64,000 nucleotides of DNA, taken from NCBI GenBank assembly GCA_028714855.1, contig JAQTLP010000002.1:124001-188000 (forward strand). The letters run 5' to 3'. Source of the stretch: Phycisphaerae bacterium. GTDB taxonomy: Bacteria > Planctomycetota > Phycisphaerae > Sedimentisphaerales > Anaerobacaceae. The position numbers and the translations under genes were made by a program. The notes under the pieces were generated by a model that did not search any database, was not told the origin of the DNA, and worked only from the letters and a program-made list of their open reading frames with translations. Below are positions 35,693 through 44,849 of this stretch, piece after piece (position 1 is the first letter of the stretch; every line of letters starts with the position of its first letter).

Positions 35693-36667
35693 ATGCAAAA
35701 ACGGCAATTGGGATATACCGATTTGAAACTGACGACCGTCGGGTTAGGCACCTGGGCGATGGGCGGCCCATGGCAGTTCGGATGGGGACCGCAGGACGAC
35801 GGCGAAGCAATTGCCGCAATCCTGGCTGCTATGGAGAAGGGAATTAACTGGATAGATACCGCACCTGCCTACGGCTGCGGCCATTCCGAGGAGCTTGTCG
35901 GAAAAGCCCTCAAGCAAATTAAAACTAAACCTCTGGTCGCAACAAAGTGCGGCCTGCTCTGGAACGAAAAAAGAGAAAAAGTCGGCTGTCTGAAAGCAAA
36001 AAGTATTCGCCGGGAATGCGAGGACAGCCTGAAACGCCTCGGTATCGATGTGATTGACTTGTACCAGATGCACTGGCCCGACCCGGATGAAGACGTCGAG
36101 CGGGCGTGGGAAGAAATGGCCCGATTGGTCAAAGAGGGAAAGGTGCGATACATAGGCGTATCGAATTTTAACGTCGGGCAAATCAAACGTGTCCAGAAAA
36201 TTGCCCCCGTTGCCTCGCTTCAGCCGCCATACAGCATGCTCCATCGTGAAGCCGAAGATGAGCTGCTCGAGTTTTGCGCAGCGAACAATATCGGTGTTGT
36301 CGCATACAGTCCGATGCAAAGAGGGCTGCTCACTGGCAAATTCAGCAAGGAGCATCTTTCGTGTTTGCCTTTGGATGACCATCGAAGAAGAATGCCTGAT
36401 TTCCAGGAGCCGCGGTTTTCCGCAACTCTGCAGCTTGTCGACCAGCTTCGGCCAATCGCAAATCGAAACGGCAGGACGCTGGCTCAACTGGCAATCAGCT
36501 GGGTCCTTCGCCGAAACGAAATTACTGCTGCCATCGTCGGCGCACGAAGGCCTTCACAAATCAAGGAAACCGCCCCTGCTGCCGACTGGAAGCTGGCCGC
36601 GGAAGATATAGAACAAATTGAACAACTGTTAAAAGAACGACAGGAAAAAATAAATGGCAAACGATAA
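35693..36667 (+). CDS. Aldo/keto reductase
   Basis: A 324-residue NADPH-dependent (beta/alpha)8 oxidoreductase of the general-stress/perakine-type branch. The catalytic tetrad is seen as Asp55 and Tyr60 (DTAPAYG), Lys85 (TKCG) and His127 (QMHWPD); the cofactor site is near the end (AIVGARRPSQIKE). GTWAMGG opens the barrel. The substrate cannot be told from sequence. The end overlaps the start of purB by 14 bp, an unusual partner for a purine gene. Confidence 0.9.
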   Translation: MQKRQLGYTDLKLTTVGLGTWAMGGPWQFGWGPQDDGEAIAAILAAMEKGINWIDTAPAYGCGHSEELVGKALKQIKTKPLVATKCGLLWNEKREKVGCLKAKSIRRECEDSLKRLGIDVIDLYQMHWPDPDEDVERAWEEMARLVKEGKVRYIGVSNFNVGQIKRVQKIAPVASLQPPYSMLHREAEDELLEFCAANNIGVVAYSPMQRGLLTGKFSKEHLSCLPLDDHRRRMPDFQEPRFSATLQLVDQLRPIANRNGRTLAQLAISWVLRRNEITAAIVGARRPSQIKETAPAADWKLAAEDIEQIEQLLKERQEKINGKR

Positions 36668-38087
36668 AACTATATATGCAAGTCCGCTTGTCGAAAGAAA
36701 CGCTTCGAAGGAAATGGCCGAGCTTTTTGGTGCGCAAAAAAAGTTCAGCACGTGGCGCCGAGTCTGGCTGGCCCTCGCAAAGGCACAAAGGAAACTCGGC
36801 CTGAAAATCAGCCAGGCGCAAATAAGCGAGATGGCCAGACATCTTGATGATGTTAATTTTAACAAGGCCGCCGCTTACGAAAAGAAATTCCGGCACGACG
36901 TGATGGCGCACATCCACACCTTTGCCGATGCTGCGCCGAAGGCGGCGCCGATAATTCACCTCGGCGCAACAAGCTGTGACATCACCGACAACACTGACTT
37001 GATTATCATCCGCGACGCCCTGCAAATCACAGCAGGCAAACTCGCGGCCGTTATAAATTTACTTGCGCTCTTTGCAAAAAAACACCGCTCGCTGCCGACA
37101 CTGGGCTTTACGCACTATCAGCCGGCACAGTTGACTACCGTCGGCAAAAGAGCAACATTATGGAGCTATGAATTCGCACTCGACCTCAATGAAGTCGAGC
37201 GCCGACTCGATACGCTGCCGTTTAGAGGCATCAAAGGCACTACGGGGACACAGGCGTCATTCCTCGCTTTATTTGACGGCAGCCATAAAAAAGTCGAGCG
37301 GTTGGACAAAATGGTCGCCGCCACCTTTGGGTTCAAAAACATCTGCGCCGTAACAGGCCAGACATACCAGCGAAAATTTGATACGCTCGTCGTAAATACC
37401 CTTGCGTCGATAGCGCAGTCGGCCCACAAACTATGCAACGACCTTCGGCTGCTCGCGAACTTAAAAGAGGTCGAAGAGCCGTTCGAAAAATCACAGGTCG
37501 GCTCAAGCGCGATGGCGTATAAGAGAAACCCGATGCGGTGCGAGAGGGTAACGGCTCTTAGCAGACTGGTGTTGAGCCTGGCCTCCAGTCCACACATGAC
37601 TGCCTCTGAGCAGTGGCTTGAGCGAACGCTCGATGACTCGGCTAACAGAAGAGTTGTTGTTCCAGAGGCGTTTTTGGCCGTCGATGGTATTCTGGAAATC
37701 CTTATTAATGTTCTCGATGGACTCGTCGTTTATCCGAAGGTGATAGCGGCACATGTCGAGGCGGAACTGCCCTTTATGGCTACCGAAAATATCCTGATGG
37801 CCGCAGTAAAAGCAGGCGGCAACAGACAGAAGCTTCACGAAAGAATCAGAGTTCATTCTCAGGCCGCCGCCGAGCAGGTCAAAAAGCTCGGCAAGCCGAA
37901 CGATTTAATAGAGCGGCTTAAAAGTGATTCCGCTTTTGCGAAAGTGGATTTCAAAAAGGTCTTGAATCCGAAGGATTACATCGGCAGGACGCCGCAGCAG
38001 GTCGATGAATTCATAAGAGTTGTCGCGGCGCCGATAAGAAGAAAATACCGCAGTGCTCTTGGCAGAAAAGTTGCATTGAAAGTATAA
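36654..38087 (+). CDS. purB: Adenylosuccinate lyase
   Basis: Catalyses two fumarate-releasing steps in purine synthesis (SAICAR to AICAR, adenylosuccinate to AMP). The fumarase-superfamily signature GSSAMAYKRNPMRCE near residue 282 holds the catalytic Ser and Lys; IHLGATSCDITDN (the TSxDxxDN-type element) and FTHYQPAQ (catalytic His region) match the bacterial/human-type PurB. 477 residues is normal for this type. Start overlaps the aldo/keto reductase; pyrE follows 13 bp later. Confidence 0.93.
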   Translation: MANDKTIYASPLVERNASKEMAELFGAQKKFSTWRRVWLALAKAQRKLGLKISQAQISEMARHLDDVNFNKAAAYEKKFRHDVMAHIHTFADAAPKAAPIIHLGATSCDITDNTDLIIIRDALQITAGKLAAVINLLALFAKKHRSLPTLGFTHYQPAQLTTVGKRATLWSYEFALDLNEVERRLDTLPFRGIKGTTGTQASFLALFDGSHKKVERLDKMVAATFGFKNICAVTGQTYQRKFDTLVVNTLASIAQSAHKLCNDLRLLANLKEVEEPFEKSQVGSSAMAYKRNPMRCERVTALSRLVLSLASSPHMTASEQWLERTLDDSANRRVVVPEAFLAVDGILEILINVLDGLVVYPKVIAAHVEAELPFMATENILMAAVKAGGNRQKLHERIRVHSQAAAEQVKKLGKPNDLIERLKSDSAFAKVDFKKVLNPKDYIGRTPQQVDEFIRVVAAPIRRKYRSALGRKVALKV

Positions 38088-38100
38088 AGGATTTTTCATC

Positions 38101-38625
38101 GTGACCAGAGAAGAGTTAATCAAGCGTATTAAGGAAGCGGCGTATCTGGAAGGCGACTTCACCCTTCGCAGCGGAAAGAAAAGCAAATACTATCTCGATA
38201 AATACCTTTTCGAGACCTGCCCTGATATTCTAAAAGCCCTCAGTGAAGAATTCGCAAAATATGTAACCAGCGATGTTACCTTGATAGCCGGCGCTGAATT
38301 AGGCGGCGTGGCTTTGGCGGCGGCAACAGCGATGCAAACAAACAAAAACTGGATAATAGTCCGCAACAGCAAAAAGGGCTACGGCACAGGAAAATTGATT
38401 GAAGGCGTTTTGAAAAAAGGCGATGTAGTTCTGCTCGTTGAGGACATCGCCACCACCGGCGGGCAGGTCCTTGAAGCAGCCAAAGTCATCACCGAAGCAG
38501 GCGCAGCGGTCAAAAAAATCGTCGCTTGTATAGACCGCAAACAGGGAGCGGGCGAAAACATAACAAACGCAGGTTATAAATTCGAAAGCATCCTCACCAA
38601 AACCGACCTCGGAATAAAAGATTGA
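38101..38625 (+). CDS. pyrE: Orotate phosphoribosyltransferase
   Basis: Adds phosphoribose from PRPP to orotate in pyrimidine synthesis. The PRPP loop VVLLVEDIATTGGQ lies near residues 107-120; the N-terminal DFTLRSGKKSKYYLDKYL and the Lys-containing loop RNSKKGYGTG are typical. 174 residues is the short form. It starts with GTG at 38101, 13 bp after purB; the AAAGGA in the gap (about 38087-38092) is a good ribosome-binding site. So purine and pyrimidine genes are adjacent. Confidence 0.94.
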   Translation: MTREELIKRIKEAAYLEGDFTLRSGKKSKYYLDKYLFETCPDILKALSEEFAKYVTSDVTLIAGAELGGVALAAATAMQTNKNWIIVRNSKKGYGTGKLIEGVLKKGDVVLLVEDIATTGGQVLEAAKVITEAGAAVKKIVACIDRKQGAGENITNAGYKFESILTKTDLGIKD

Positions 38626-38643
38626 GTTTTACCGCAGCAAAAT

Positions 38644-39249
38644 ATGAAAATCAGAAGAGGCCAGCTGCCGATACTAATTGTTAATCTTTGTGCTATTTTA
38701 TCTTTTGGCATATATTTTATCAGGAATTTCAACTATGAATTTGTCATTTATGTCGGGGTGATAGCGATCTTTCTCGTAATTTTTGTACTTATCAACGATA
38801 AAGTTTATTTTCCAAATTATGTGTTGTGGTTGCTGACTCTTTGGGCACTGATGCATATGGCCGGCGGCTCAGTTCATATAAACGGGACACTTTTATATAA
38901 GCTTATGCTGGTGCCTCTTTCGAAGACTATTCCGATATTTTGTTACGACCAGCTCGTTCATATTATAGGTTTTGGCACAGCAACGGTTGCGATGTATTAT
39001 CTCTTAAGGCCGCTGTTGAGGCCTGATATAAACGGCTGGTGGTCATTATCGATAATTTTAATTTTAGCCGGCCTTGGCGCCGGCGCTTTTAACGAGACTG
39101 TAGAGTTTCTCATAACCCTTTGTGTTCGGGAAACGAAAGTCGGGGGATATATGAACACGTCTTTGGATCTGGTTTCGAATTTTATCGGTTCTATAGCCGC
39201 TCTTTTGTTTATAAGACTGAAGGACGCGGCATATCCTGTTAGCCGGTAG
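38644..39249 (+). CDS. Multi-pass membrane protein, YjdF/DUF2238-like
   Basis: A 201-residue protein with about six predicted transmembrane segments. The pattern YDQLVHIIGFGTATVAMYY, then NETVEFLITL and MNTSLDLVSNFIGSIAAL, resembles YjdF/DUF2238 proteins, which have DRxxHF, an E in the middle helix and a D-x-x-N-x-x-G near the end. Function unknown. The 3' end overlaps coaB on the opposite strand by 11 bp, so the two operons converge here. Confidence 0.65.
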   Translation: MKIRRGQLPILIVNLCAILSFGIYFIRNFNYEFVIYVGVIAIFLVIFVLINDKVYFPNYVLWLLTLWALMHMAGGSVHINGTLLYKLMLVPLSKTIPIFCYDQLVHIIGFGTATVAMYYLLRPLLRPDINGWWSLSIILILAGLGAGAFNETVEFLITLCVRETKVGGYMNTSLDLVSNFIGSIAALLFIRLKDAAYPVSR

Positions 39250-39874
39250 CTGTCGGCTTGTGGATATTTTCGATTATACGGATTACTCGCTCTGCAACTG
39301 CCAGCTTGGATTGTCTCTTTATTTTCAGCCAACTTCCATTCAGAACTTTTATGTCAACATCAGTTCCATCAGCGCCGATAGCAGATAGGCTGTTGGCGAT
39401 TATCATATCAAGATTCTTTTCTTTCAACTTCTTCTCGGCGCCGGTTCGGGCAGCTTTGTCCTCCAGAGCAAAGCCGGCAACGATTTGGCCTTTTCTTTTG
39501 TGCTTTCCAGCCCACTTTAGGATATCGATTGTCGGTTTTAATTTTATTATCAGCTTTTTGCCTGATTTCTTAATTTTTGTTTTTGATTTCTTAATCGGCG
39601 TGTAGTCTGCAACCGCAGCAGCCATAATCAGACAATCGCATTTCGCGAAGGACTTTCTCACGGCTGCAAACATCTCGGCGGCGCTGTCAACGCCGACAAA
39701 ATCTACTCCCACTGGCGGCTGCAAATCCGAAGCGCTGACAAGCGTAACGTTATGACCCGCTTTAGCTGCCGCCAGCGCAAGGGCATAACCCATTTTGCCG
39801 CTGCTTGCATTGGAAATGAAACGAACGGGGTCGATATATTCGCGAGTTCCGCCTGCTGTTATTAGAAAGTGCAT
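39239..39874 (-). CDS. coaB: Phosphopantothenate--cysteine ligase (CoaB), stand-alone
   Basis: Joins cysteine to 4'-phosphopantothenate in coenzyme A synthesis. MHFLITAGGTREYIDPVRFISN then SSGKMGYALA is the start of the CoaB domain of the usual CoaBC protein; AAAVADYTP, LKPTIDIL and VAGFALE follow. In most bacteria CoaB is fused behind CoaC; here the frame is separated from coaC by 13 bp and has its own ATG at 39874. Upstream in-frame sequence to 39988 overlaps coaC and is not taken. Both halves are intact, so CoA synthesis should work as two proteins. Confidence 0.9.
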   Translation of the reverse strand: MHFLITAGGTREYIDPVRFISNASSGKMGYALALAAAKAGHNVTLVSASDLQPPVGVDFVGVDSAAEMFAAVRKSFAKCDCLIMAAAVADYTPIKKSKTKIKKSGKKLIIKLKPTIDILKWAGKHKRKGQIVAGFALEDKAARTGAEKKLKEKNLDMIIANSLSAIGADGTDVDIKVLNGSWLKIKRQSKLAVAERVIRIIENIHKPTATG

Positions 39875-39887
39875 TTTGCCGAATGGT

Positions 39888-40523
39888 TTATCTTTTTCTG
39901 TGTTTAATTTTCGAGGCGATTTTTTCGATTGCCTCCAGAATATCCTGTGGCTCCGACATTCTCCCGATGCCTTCTGTGCCGCAGGCAAGCCGGCCCTCTT
40001 CAGGGCCTATCAACTGAAAACCCATCTCCATCGCCATTACGATATTGCGCTGCACGGCGGGGCTATCCCACATATTATTGTTCATTGCCGGAGCTAAAAG
40101 AGTCGCCCCTGATTTAATCAGCGGCCAGCAGACGCAAATGGTCGTGCTAAGCAAGTCATCACATATGCCGTTTGCAATTTTGCCTATAATATTCGCCGTT
40201 GCCGGCGCAACGACAACGATGTCCGCCCAGTCAGCCATGCTGACATGACCTATCTGGAACTGTTCATCGGCCTGCCACATATTCGTATAAACCGGTTGCC
40301 CCGTTACCGCCTCGAAGCTTTTCGGGCAGATGAGCTGACAGGCGTTTTCCGTCATTATCGTTTTCACCACAGCGCCGGCTGCGGTCAGCTTGCTGGCCAA
40401 ATCGACCGCCTTATATGCAGCAACCCCGCCGCTGACACCCAGTAATATATTGGGCGCCATTTTACTCCACGCCGCAAAACGGGAGCCTTTCAGATGACCA
40501 CGATTTGATTTTTTTTCGGGCAT
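39888..40523 (-). CDS. coaC: Phosphopantothenoylcysteine decarboxylase (CoaC), stand-alone
   Basis: FMN-dependent enzyme that decarboxylates 4'-phosphopantothenoylcysteine. The flavoprotein fold is shown by ILLGVSGGVAAYKAVDL, the catalytic His in IGHVSMADWAD, APATANIIGKIANGICDDLL, the substrate clamp PAMNNNMW and the Cys-containing GRLACGTEGIGRM. Start at 40523 (GAGG 5 nt upstream) adds about 21 residues; ATG 40460 (GGAG 4 nt upstream) fits the family better at the N terminus. gmk-rpoZ-coaC-coaB reproduces the common gmk-rpoZ-coaBC order. Confidence 0.92.
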   Translation of the reverse strand: MPEKKSNRGHLKGSRFAAWSKMAPNILLGVSGGVAAYKAVDLASKLTAAGAVVKTIMTENACQLICPKSFEAVTGQPVYTNMWQADEQFQIGHVSMADWADIVVVAPATANIIGKIANGICDDLLSTTICVCWPLIKSGATLLAPAMNNNMWDSPAVQRNIVMAMEMGFQLIGPEEGRLACGTEGIGRMSEPQDILEAIEKIASKIKHRKR

Positions 40524-40534
40524 CGTCGCCTCAA

Positions 40535-40759
40535 TTACTCTCCCGGTTTGTTAATACTGCCGGACTCGTAGTCGATGGCAATCTTATCCTGCAGGATTTC
40601 CTGAACAACGATTTCCAGTTGTGTTTTGCCTTTGGCATCCTCAATCAGCGGCCGAGCCCCTTCCATCAGCTCATCCAGCCGTTTTTGAATCAGCGCCGTT
40701 AGTCTGTATCTGCCGCCGACTTTGTTGACTATGTCAGTGCTTTTCAGATCCTCTATCAT
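40535..40759 (-). CDS. rpoZ: RNA polymerase omega subunit
   Basis: A 74-residue protein with the omega core: NKVGGRYRLTALIQKRLDELMEG corresponds to the conserved helix that wraps the beta-prime C terminus, preceded by the short MIEDLKSTD arm. Omega aids RNA-polymerase assembly. Start overlaps the gmk stop (ATGA), which is the usual coupling in the gmk-rpoZ pair. Identity is weak in so short a protein, but the neighbours settle it. Confidence 0.85.
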   Translation of the reverse strand: MIEDLKSTDIVNKVGGRYRLTALIQKRLDELMEGARPLIEDAKGKTQLEIVVQEILQDKIAIDYESGSINKPGE

Positions 40760-41370
40760 TCTTTTTCTCCAATGCTCTGCTTAATAATTTGCACTATTTC
40801 TTTTACCGCCTGTTCCAAATCGTCATTTATAACCATATGTTCATAGTATTGCCACGCAGCGGCGATTTCAATGCCTGCTCCGTTCAATCTTTTTTCAGCC
40901 GTTTGAACATCTTCTCTGCCGCGATTGTTCATTCGTTCGGCCAATTTCTTCGGTGTCGGCGGCAGAACAAAAATCATCACGGCAGCCGGGTATTTTGCTT
41001 TTATCTGTTTGGCGCCCTGAACGTCGATTTCCAAAATAATGGTTTCACCGGCCCGCAGCGCATCCGCCACCTTGTCCTTCGGTGTTCCATAAAAATTACC
41101 GAAGACCTCTGCGTGCTCCAACAATAAACCCTCATTTACACGTTGCTGGAACTGCTCCTTCGATATAAACCAGTAGTCCCTGCCGTCCACTTCATTCTCG
41201 CTTTTAGGCCTGGTGGTAACGGAGATGCTAAGATGAGCGTTTTTTAACTGTTTAATTACCTCTTTGCAAATCGTGCTTTTGCCCACGCCGGAGGGGCCGC
41301 TCACTATTACCAGTTTGCCGATGCCGTCTTTAGTTTTGAGTTTTGAGTTTTGAGTTATCATTAGGGTCAA
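40756..41370 (-). CDS. gmk: Guanylate kinase
   Basis: Phosphorylates GMP to GDP. P-loop GPSGVGKST at residues 25-33, TTRPKSENEVDGRDYWFI (GMP-binding region), EHAEVFGNFYGTP and LEIDVQGA are all as expected; the lid residues RGREDV follow. 204 residues is standard. An additional N-terminal stretch of about 17 polar residues precedes the first strand; ATG 41361 is also in frame. It is followed by rpoZ with a 4-bp overlap. Confidence 0.95.
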   Translation of the reverse strand: MTLMITQNSKLKTKDGIGKLVIVSGPSGVGKSTICKEVIKQLKNAHLSISVTTRPKSENEVDGRDYWFISKEQFQQRVNEGLLLEHAEVFGNFYGTPKDKVADALRAGETIILEIDVQGAKQIKAKYPAAVMIFVLPPTPKKLAERMNNRGREDVQTAEKRLNGAGIEIAAAWQYYEHMVINDDLEQAVKEIVQIIKQSIGEKE

Positions 41371-41393
41371 GGTTTCTATTTTACGGGTTTCCC

Positions 41394-42278
41394 TTATTCT
41401 ATATTCTGAACCTGCTCTTTAATCCGGTCTATCCAGCACTTTATATCAACCACGCAGCGAACAACCTCAGTGTCATAGGCCTTGCTGGCGATGGTGTTGG
41501 CCTCCCTGAGCATCTCCTGACTGATAAAGTCCAGCCTGCGCCCCGCCTGGGCATCCGACTCGCAGCTCTCAGCGAACTGCTGCAGATGCGAATCCAGCCG
41601 GGCAATCTCCTCGGATATATCCGACCTGTCGGCAAAAATCGCCACTTCCCTGGCAAGGGTTTCTTTGTCCAATTTAAGTTTTGCGTCCGCAAGAAGCTCA
41701 TCGACCCTCTTTCTCAGTTTCTTCTGATATTCCTGCAAAAGAGTCCCGCTGTTAGCACGTATCTGTTCGAGGTTCTGTTTTATAGCTTTGCAGTGACTAC
41801 CCAACTCGGCCGCAAGGGCAGTACCCTCTGCAGCACGCATTTGCTTGAGCTGGTCTATCGCCTTTTGCGCAATATTTAAAACTTCTTTTTTTATTTGCTT
41901 GGCCTTTTCTTCATCCGGCATCGCCGGCCGAACAATCCCAGGCAGAGTCAGCAGCCCGCCTATATCGATTGAGCTTTTAGTATCAACCGAAGAGGCAATC
42001 CGGCTCAGCTTCTCCATATATGCCCGCAGGGCCGTCCCGTCGATATCAAAGAGTACATTTGCCGGCGCATTTTTCAGGCGCAGCACGCAGCTTACCATCC
42101 CGCGTGAGAGGTTTTTTCGCAGAAGCTTGTCAATATCTTCTTCGAGAAACGCCGCCGTCTCAGGCAGTCTTAAACTGTTCTTTAAATAACGATTATTGAC
42201 CGTCCTGATTTCCACGATGTAGGTTACGCTGTTAATTTCGCCCTGTGCTTCACCAAATCCGGTCATACTATTTATCAT
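41394..42278 (-). CDS. YicC-family endoribonuclease
   Basis: A 294-residue YicC protein. The N terminus MINSMTGFGEAQGEI is the family hallmark, with VEIRTVNNRYL and RGMVSCVL; the C-terminal domain has REVAIFADRSDISEEIARLDSHL and REANTIASKAYD. YicC proteins act as RNases in E. coli and Bacillus, where they degrade specific small RNAs. It sits directly before gmk, as in many bacteria. The usual ExNTIxSKA reads EANTIASKA. Confidence 0.92.
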   Translation of the reverse strand: MINSMTGFGEAQGEINSVTYIVEIRTVNNRYLKNSLRLPETAAFLEEDIDKLLRKNLSRGMVSCVLRLKNAPANVLFDIDGTALRAYMEKLSRIASSVDTKSSIDIGGLLTLPGIVRPAMPDEEKAKQIKKEVLNIAQKAIDQLKQMRAAEGTALAAELGSHCKAIKQNLEQIRANSGTLLQEYQKKLRKRVDELLADAKLKLDKETLAREVAIFADRSDISEEIARLDSHLQQFAESCESDAQAGRRLDFISQEMLREANTIASKAYDTEVVRCVVDIKCWIDRIKEQVQNIE

Positions 42279-42341
42279 GGCACTGCACTTTCAATTTGTA
42301 TTGCGTATTTCTTTCAGCACGGCGCATAAGGCACGGCTGTA

Positions 42342-42770
42342 TTATCTGCCGAGCGAATTTGCATCGGCGCTTTCGCCGCCTGTCTGGACAGGAGCCAACG
42401 GCGGCTCTGAACCTTGCGGCTGCTGTTGAACCGGCGGTTGTTGAGCCGGCTGCTGCTGGGCCGGCATTTGTTGAGTCTGTTGAGGCTGGCCCGCGCCGAA
42501 GCCGCCGATACCCGGTTTGTAGTATTTGGCCATTGCCACAGCGAGCGCCAAAAACACACCCGCCGCCACTATTGTAACCCAGGTCAGGAAATCGCCGGTT
42601 TTGGAACCTAAAAGTCCGCTTGCCAGGCCGCCGCCGAAAGCAGCTCCCAGGCCACCGCCTTTGCCTTTCTGAACCAGAATGATTAAAATCAGTATCACCG
42701 CGCAAATAATAAAGGCAATAGCAACTAAATTCATAAAAAAACTTGCCGCCAACATCGGAAAAGCCATCAT
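42342..42770 (-). CDS. secG: Protein-export membrane protein SecG
   Basis: Small subunit of the SecYEG translocon. The hallmark between two transmembrane segments is ILVQKGKGGGLGAAFGGG, with the second segment WVTIVAAGVFLALAVAMAK. The C-terminal tail (about 50 residues) is Gln/Pro-rich and longer than in most SecG proteins. ATG 42770 is selected because AAGGAA lies 6 nt upstream; an ATG at 42812 would add 14 residues with no function. tpiA-secG adjacency is a widely conserved pair. Confidence 0.93.
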   Translation of the reverse strand: MMAFPMLAASFFMNLVAIAFIICAVILILIILVQKGKGGGLGAAFGGGLASGLLGSKTGDFLTWVTIVAAGVFLALAVAMAKYYKPGIGGFGAGQPQQTQQMPAQQQPAQQPPVQQQPQGSEPPLAPVQTGGESADANSLGR

Positions 42771-42821
42771 ATTTATTTCCTTTACAAATATCGAACAGGG
42801 AAAATTAATCATTTACGCTAA

Positions 42822-43592
42822 TTACACTGCCGTCTGAATTATCGCGACGAAATCATCTGCTTTCAGACTTGCTCCGCCTACGAGCAGGCCGTCTATATCA
42901 TCCTGGTGCATCAACTCTGCCGCGTTGCCTGGTTTTACCGACCCGCCGTAGAGAATACGGGTTTCAGCAGCTACTTTGGCATCATATATTTGCTCAAGCA
43001 GCTTCCTTATTAAGGAATGCACCTCTTGTGCCTGCTGCGGCGTTGCTGTTAAACCTGTTCCAATCGCCCAGACTGGCTCATAAGCTACGGTTATCGCGGA
43101 AACCTTCTCTGCGCTCAAGCCGGCCAGCCCCTTCTTTATCTGCCGGGTTACTACTTCTTCTGTCTTCGATGCTTTGCGCTCTTCAAGCAACTCGCCTACA
43201 CAGAATATCGGCAAAAGCCCGCCAAGTATAGCAGCGGTGACTTTCTTATTTATCAGCTCGTCTGTTTCGCCAATCACGTGCCTGCGTTCCGAATGACCGC
43301 ACAAAACATAAGTGCAGCCGATGTCTTTCAGCATGGCCGTGCTTATCTCGCCGGTAAATGCCCCGTCTTTCTCATAGTAAACGTCCTGAGCACCGACGGC
43401 AACGCCTGACTGACGAAGGACGCCGATTACGCTCGGCAGATAAACAAAAGGCGGACAAACCGCCACGTGGACGCCTTTTTTTGCCGCCGCTGATGTCCCT
43501 GAGACAATCGCCTCGGCCAACTCCACGCTGCTGCTGCTGTTCGTATTCATCTTCCAGTTGCCTGCTATGAATGGCTTTCTCATAAAACTCAA
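42822..43592 (-). CDS. tpiA: Triose-phosphate isomerase
   Basis: Interconverts glyceraldehyde-3-phosphate and dihydroxyacetone phosphate in glycolysis. AGNWKMN near residue 11 (catalytic Lys), CGHSERR (catalytic His), AYEPVWAIGTG (catalytic Glu) and the phosphate-binding YGGSVKPGN and LVGGASL are intact; 256 residues. The start is TTG 43592: AGGAG lies 8 nt upstream, whereas the ATG three codons on would be 17 nt away. It lies between pheA and secG on the minus strand. Confidence 0.95.
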   Translation of the reverse strand: MSFMRKPFIAGNWKMNTNSSSSVELAEAIVSGTSAAAKKGVHVAVCPPFVYLPSVIGVLRQSGVAVGAQDVYYEKDGAFTGEISTAMLKDIGCTYVLCGHSERRHVIGETDELINKKVTAAILGGLLPIFCVGELLEERKASKTEEVVTRQIKKGLAGLSAEKVSAITVAYEPVWAIGTGLTATPQQAQEVHSLIRKLLEQIYDAKVAAETRILYGGSVKPGNAAELMHQDDIDGLLVGGASLKADDFVAIIQTAV

Positions 43593-43628
43593 GTGACTTT
43601 CTCCTAACTAACTGCCTGCCAAATTCAA

Positions 43629-44699
43629 TTACAATAATTCTGTTGCCTTCGGAAAGCTGCCCAACACAGAAAGCTGCAGGCAATGCTTGCCGGCCTCGGC
43701 CAATCCTTTTTTAACGTGCTCATCCGTTCTGTGGCCGAGGAAATCCATAAAGAAGTAGTATTCCCACTGTCTTTTTTTGCTCGGCCTGGATTCTATGTTC
43801 GTCAGGTTGATACCGTATTTCTTGAAGACATCAAGCACATCCGCCAGAGCGCCGGCCTTGTGGGAGGTGCTGAACAGGATAGCGGTTTTGTCCTCGCCGG
43901 TTGGTTTCGCATCTTCTTTACAGATTACCAGGAACCGCGTTATATTGTTGGCGTTGTCCTCGATATTTTCACAAACAACCTTCAGCCCGTAAAGCTCTGC
44001 CGCGATGGCGGAGCCAATAGCTGCGGCTTTCGGCTCTTCCGCCGCCATTTGTGCGGCCTTGGCGCTGGAGGCAACGGCTACAGTCTGGGCCTCTTTAAAA
44101 GTCGCGCTCAGCCAGTTCCGGCACTGGGTAAAAACTTCCGGCTTAGAATAAATCTTCTCTACCTGGTTCAGCGGACAATTAGCCAATAGACTGTGGTGAA
44201 TCGCCATCAAAACCTCGGCGCAGATTTTCACGTCGGACTCTATCAGGGCGTCGAGCGTTTCTATCACGCCGCCGCCGGTGGTATTTTCTATCGGTGCAAG
44301 GCCCAAATCGCAATGACCCTTGCTGACTTCTCCGAAGATGCTTGTAATATCCGCCAGCGATTCGTATTCGACGCTCTGGCCGAACTTAAGCATCGCCGCG
44401 CTGTGGCTGAAGCTGCCGCCGGGGCCGAGGTAACCGATACGCAAAGGCCTTTCCAAGGCGAAAGAGCCGCTCATCAGTTCGCGCCAAATAGCCGTCAGGC
44501 ACTTGTCCGGCAGCGGGCCTTTGTTTGCCTTGGCAACCATATCAAGAACCTCTTTTTCCCTGTCCGGCGAGTAAACGGGTTTGCCGGTCTTGTTCTTCAA
44601 CTTGCCTATCTCCACGACAATGCGCGCACGCTCATTAAGCAGCTCTACGAGCTGGAGGTCAAGTTTGTTAATTTGATTTCTCAGTTCTTCAAGAGACAT
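43629..44699 (-). CDS. pheA: Bifunctional chorismate mutase / prephenate dehydratase (P-protein)
   Basis: Carries chorismate through prephenate to phenylpyruvate. AroQ chorismate mutase spans residues 1-85 (LRNQINKLDLQLVELLNERA), prephenate dehydratase about 87-265 (YLGPGGSFSHSAA, APIENTTGG, IEDNANNITRFLVI with the Thr-Arg-Phe motif), and an ACT domain about 275-356 (LADVLDVFKKYGINLTNIES). The ACT ESRP motif is ESRPSKKRQWEYYFF, suggesting phenylalanine feedback. 356 residues is normal. It is the first gene of the minus-strand run that ends at coaB. Confidence 0.95.
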   Translation of the reverse strand: MSLEELRNQINKLDLQLVELLNERARIVVEIGKLKNKTGKPVYSPDREKEVLDMVAKANKGPLPDKCLTAIWRELMSGSFALERPLRIGYLGPGGSFSHSAAMLKFGQSVEYESLADITSIFGEVSKGHCDLGLAPIENTTGGGVIETLDALIESDVKICAEVLMAIHHSLLANCPLNQVEKIYSKPEVFTQCRNWLSATFKEAQTVAVASSAKAAQMAAEEPKAAAIGSAIAAELYGLKVVCENIEDNANNITRFLVICKEDAKPTGEDKTAILFSTSHKAGALADVLDVFKKYGINLTNIESRPSKKRQWEYYFFMDFLGHRTDEHVKKGLAEAGKHCLQLSVLGSFPKATELL

Positions 44700-44849
44700 A
44701 AGCCGACGCCGAAATGAAGGATAAAATTACAAGCGAATCTCCGGTAACTCAGCCGTTTTTCCTAAAACTACTACTTTTAACAAAATTTTGCTCTTGCGTC
44801 AATGAATTTGGCATATTTAGATATGAATTGAGCGTTAAAAGCTAAAAAA

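Noticed and set aside
35744-36487. 247-codon minus-strand open frame opposite the aldo/keto reductase
   Set aside because: Shadow of a strongly supported gene.
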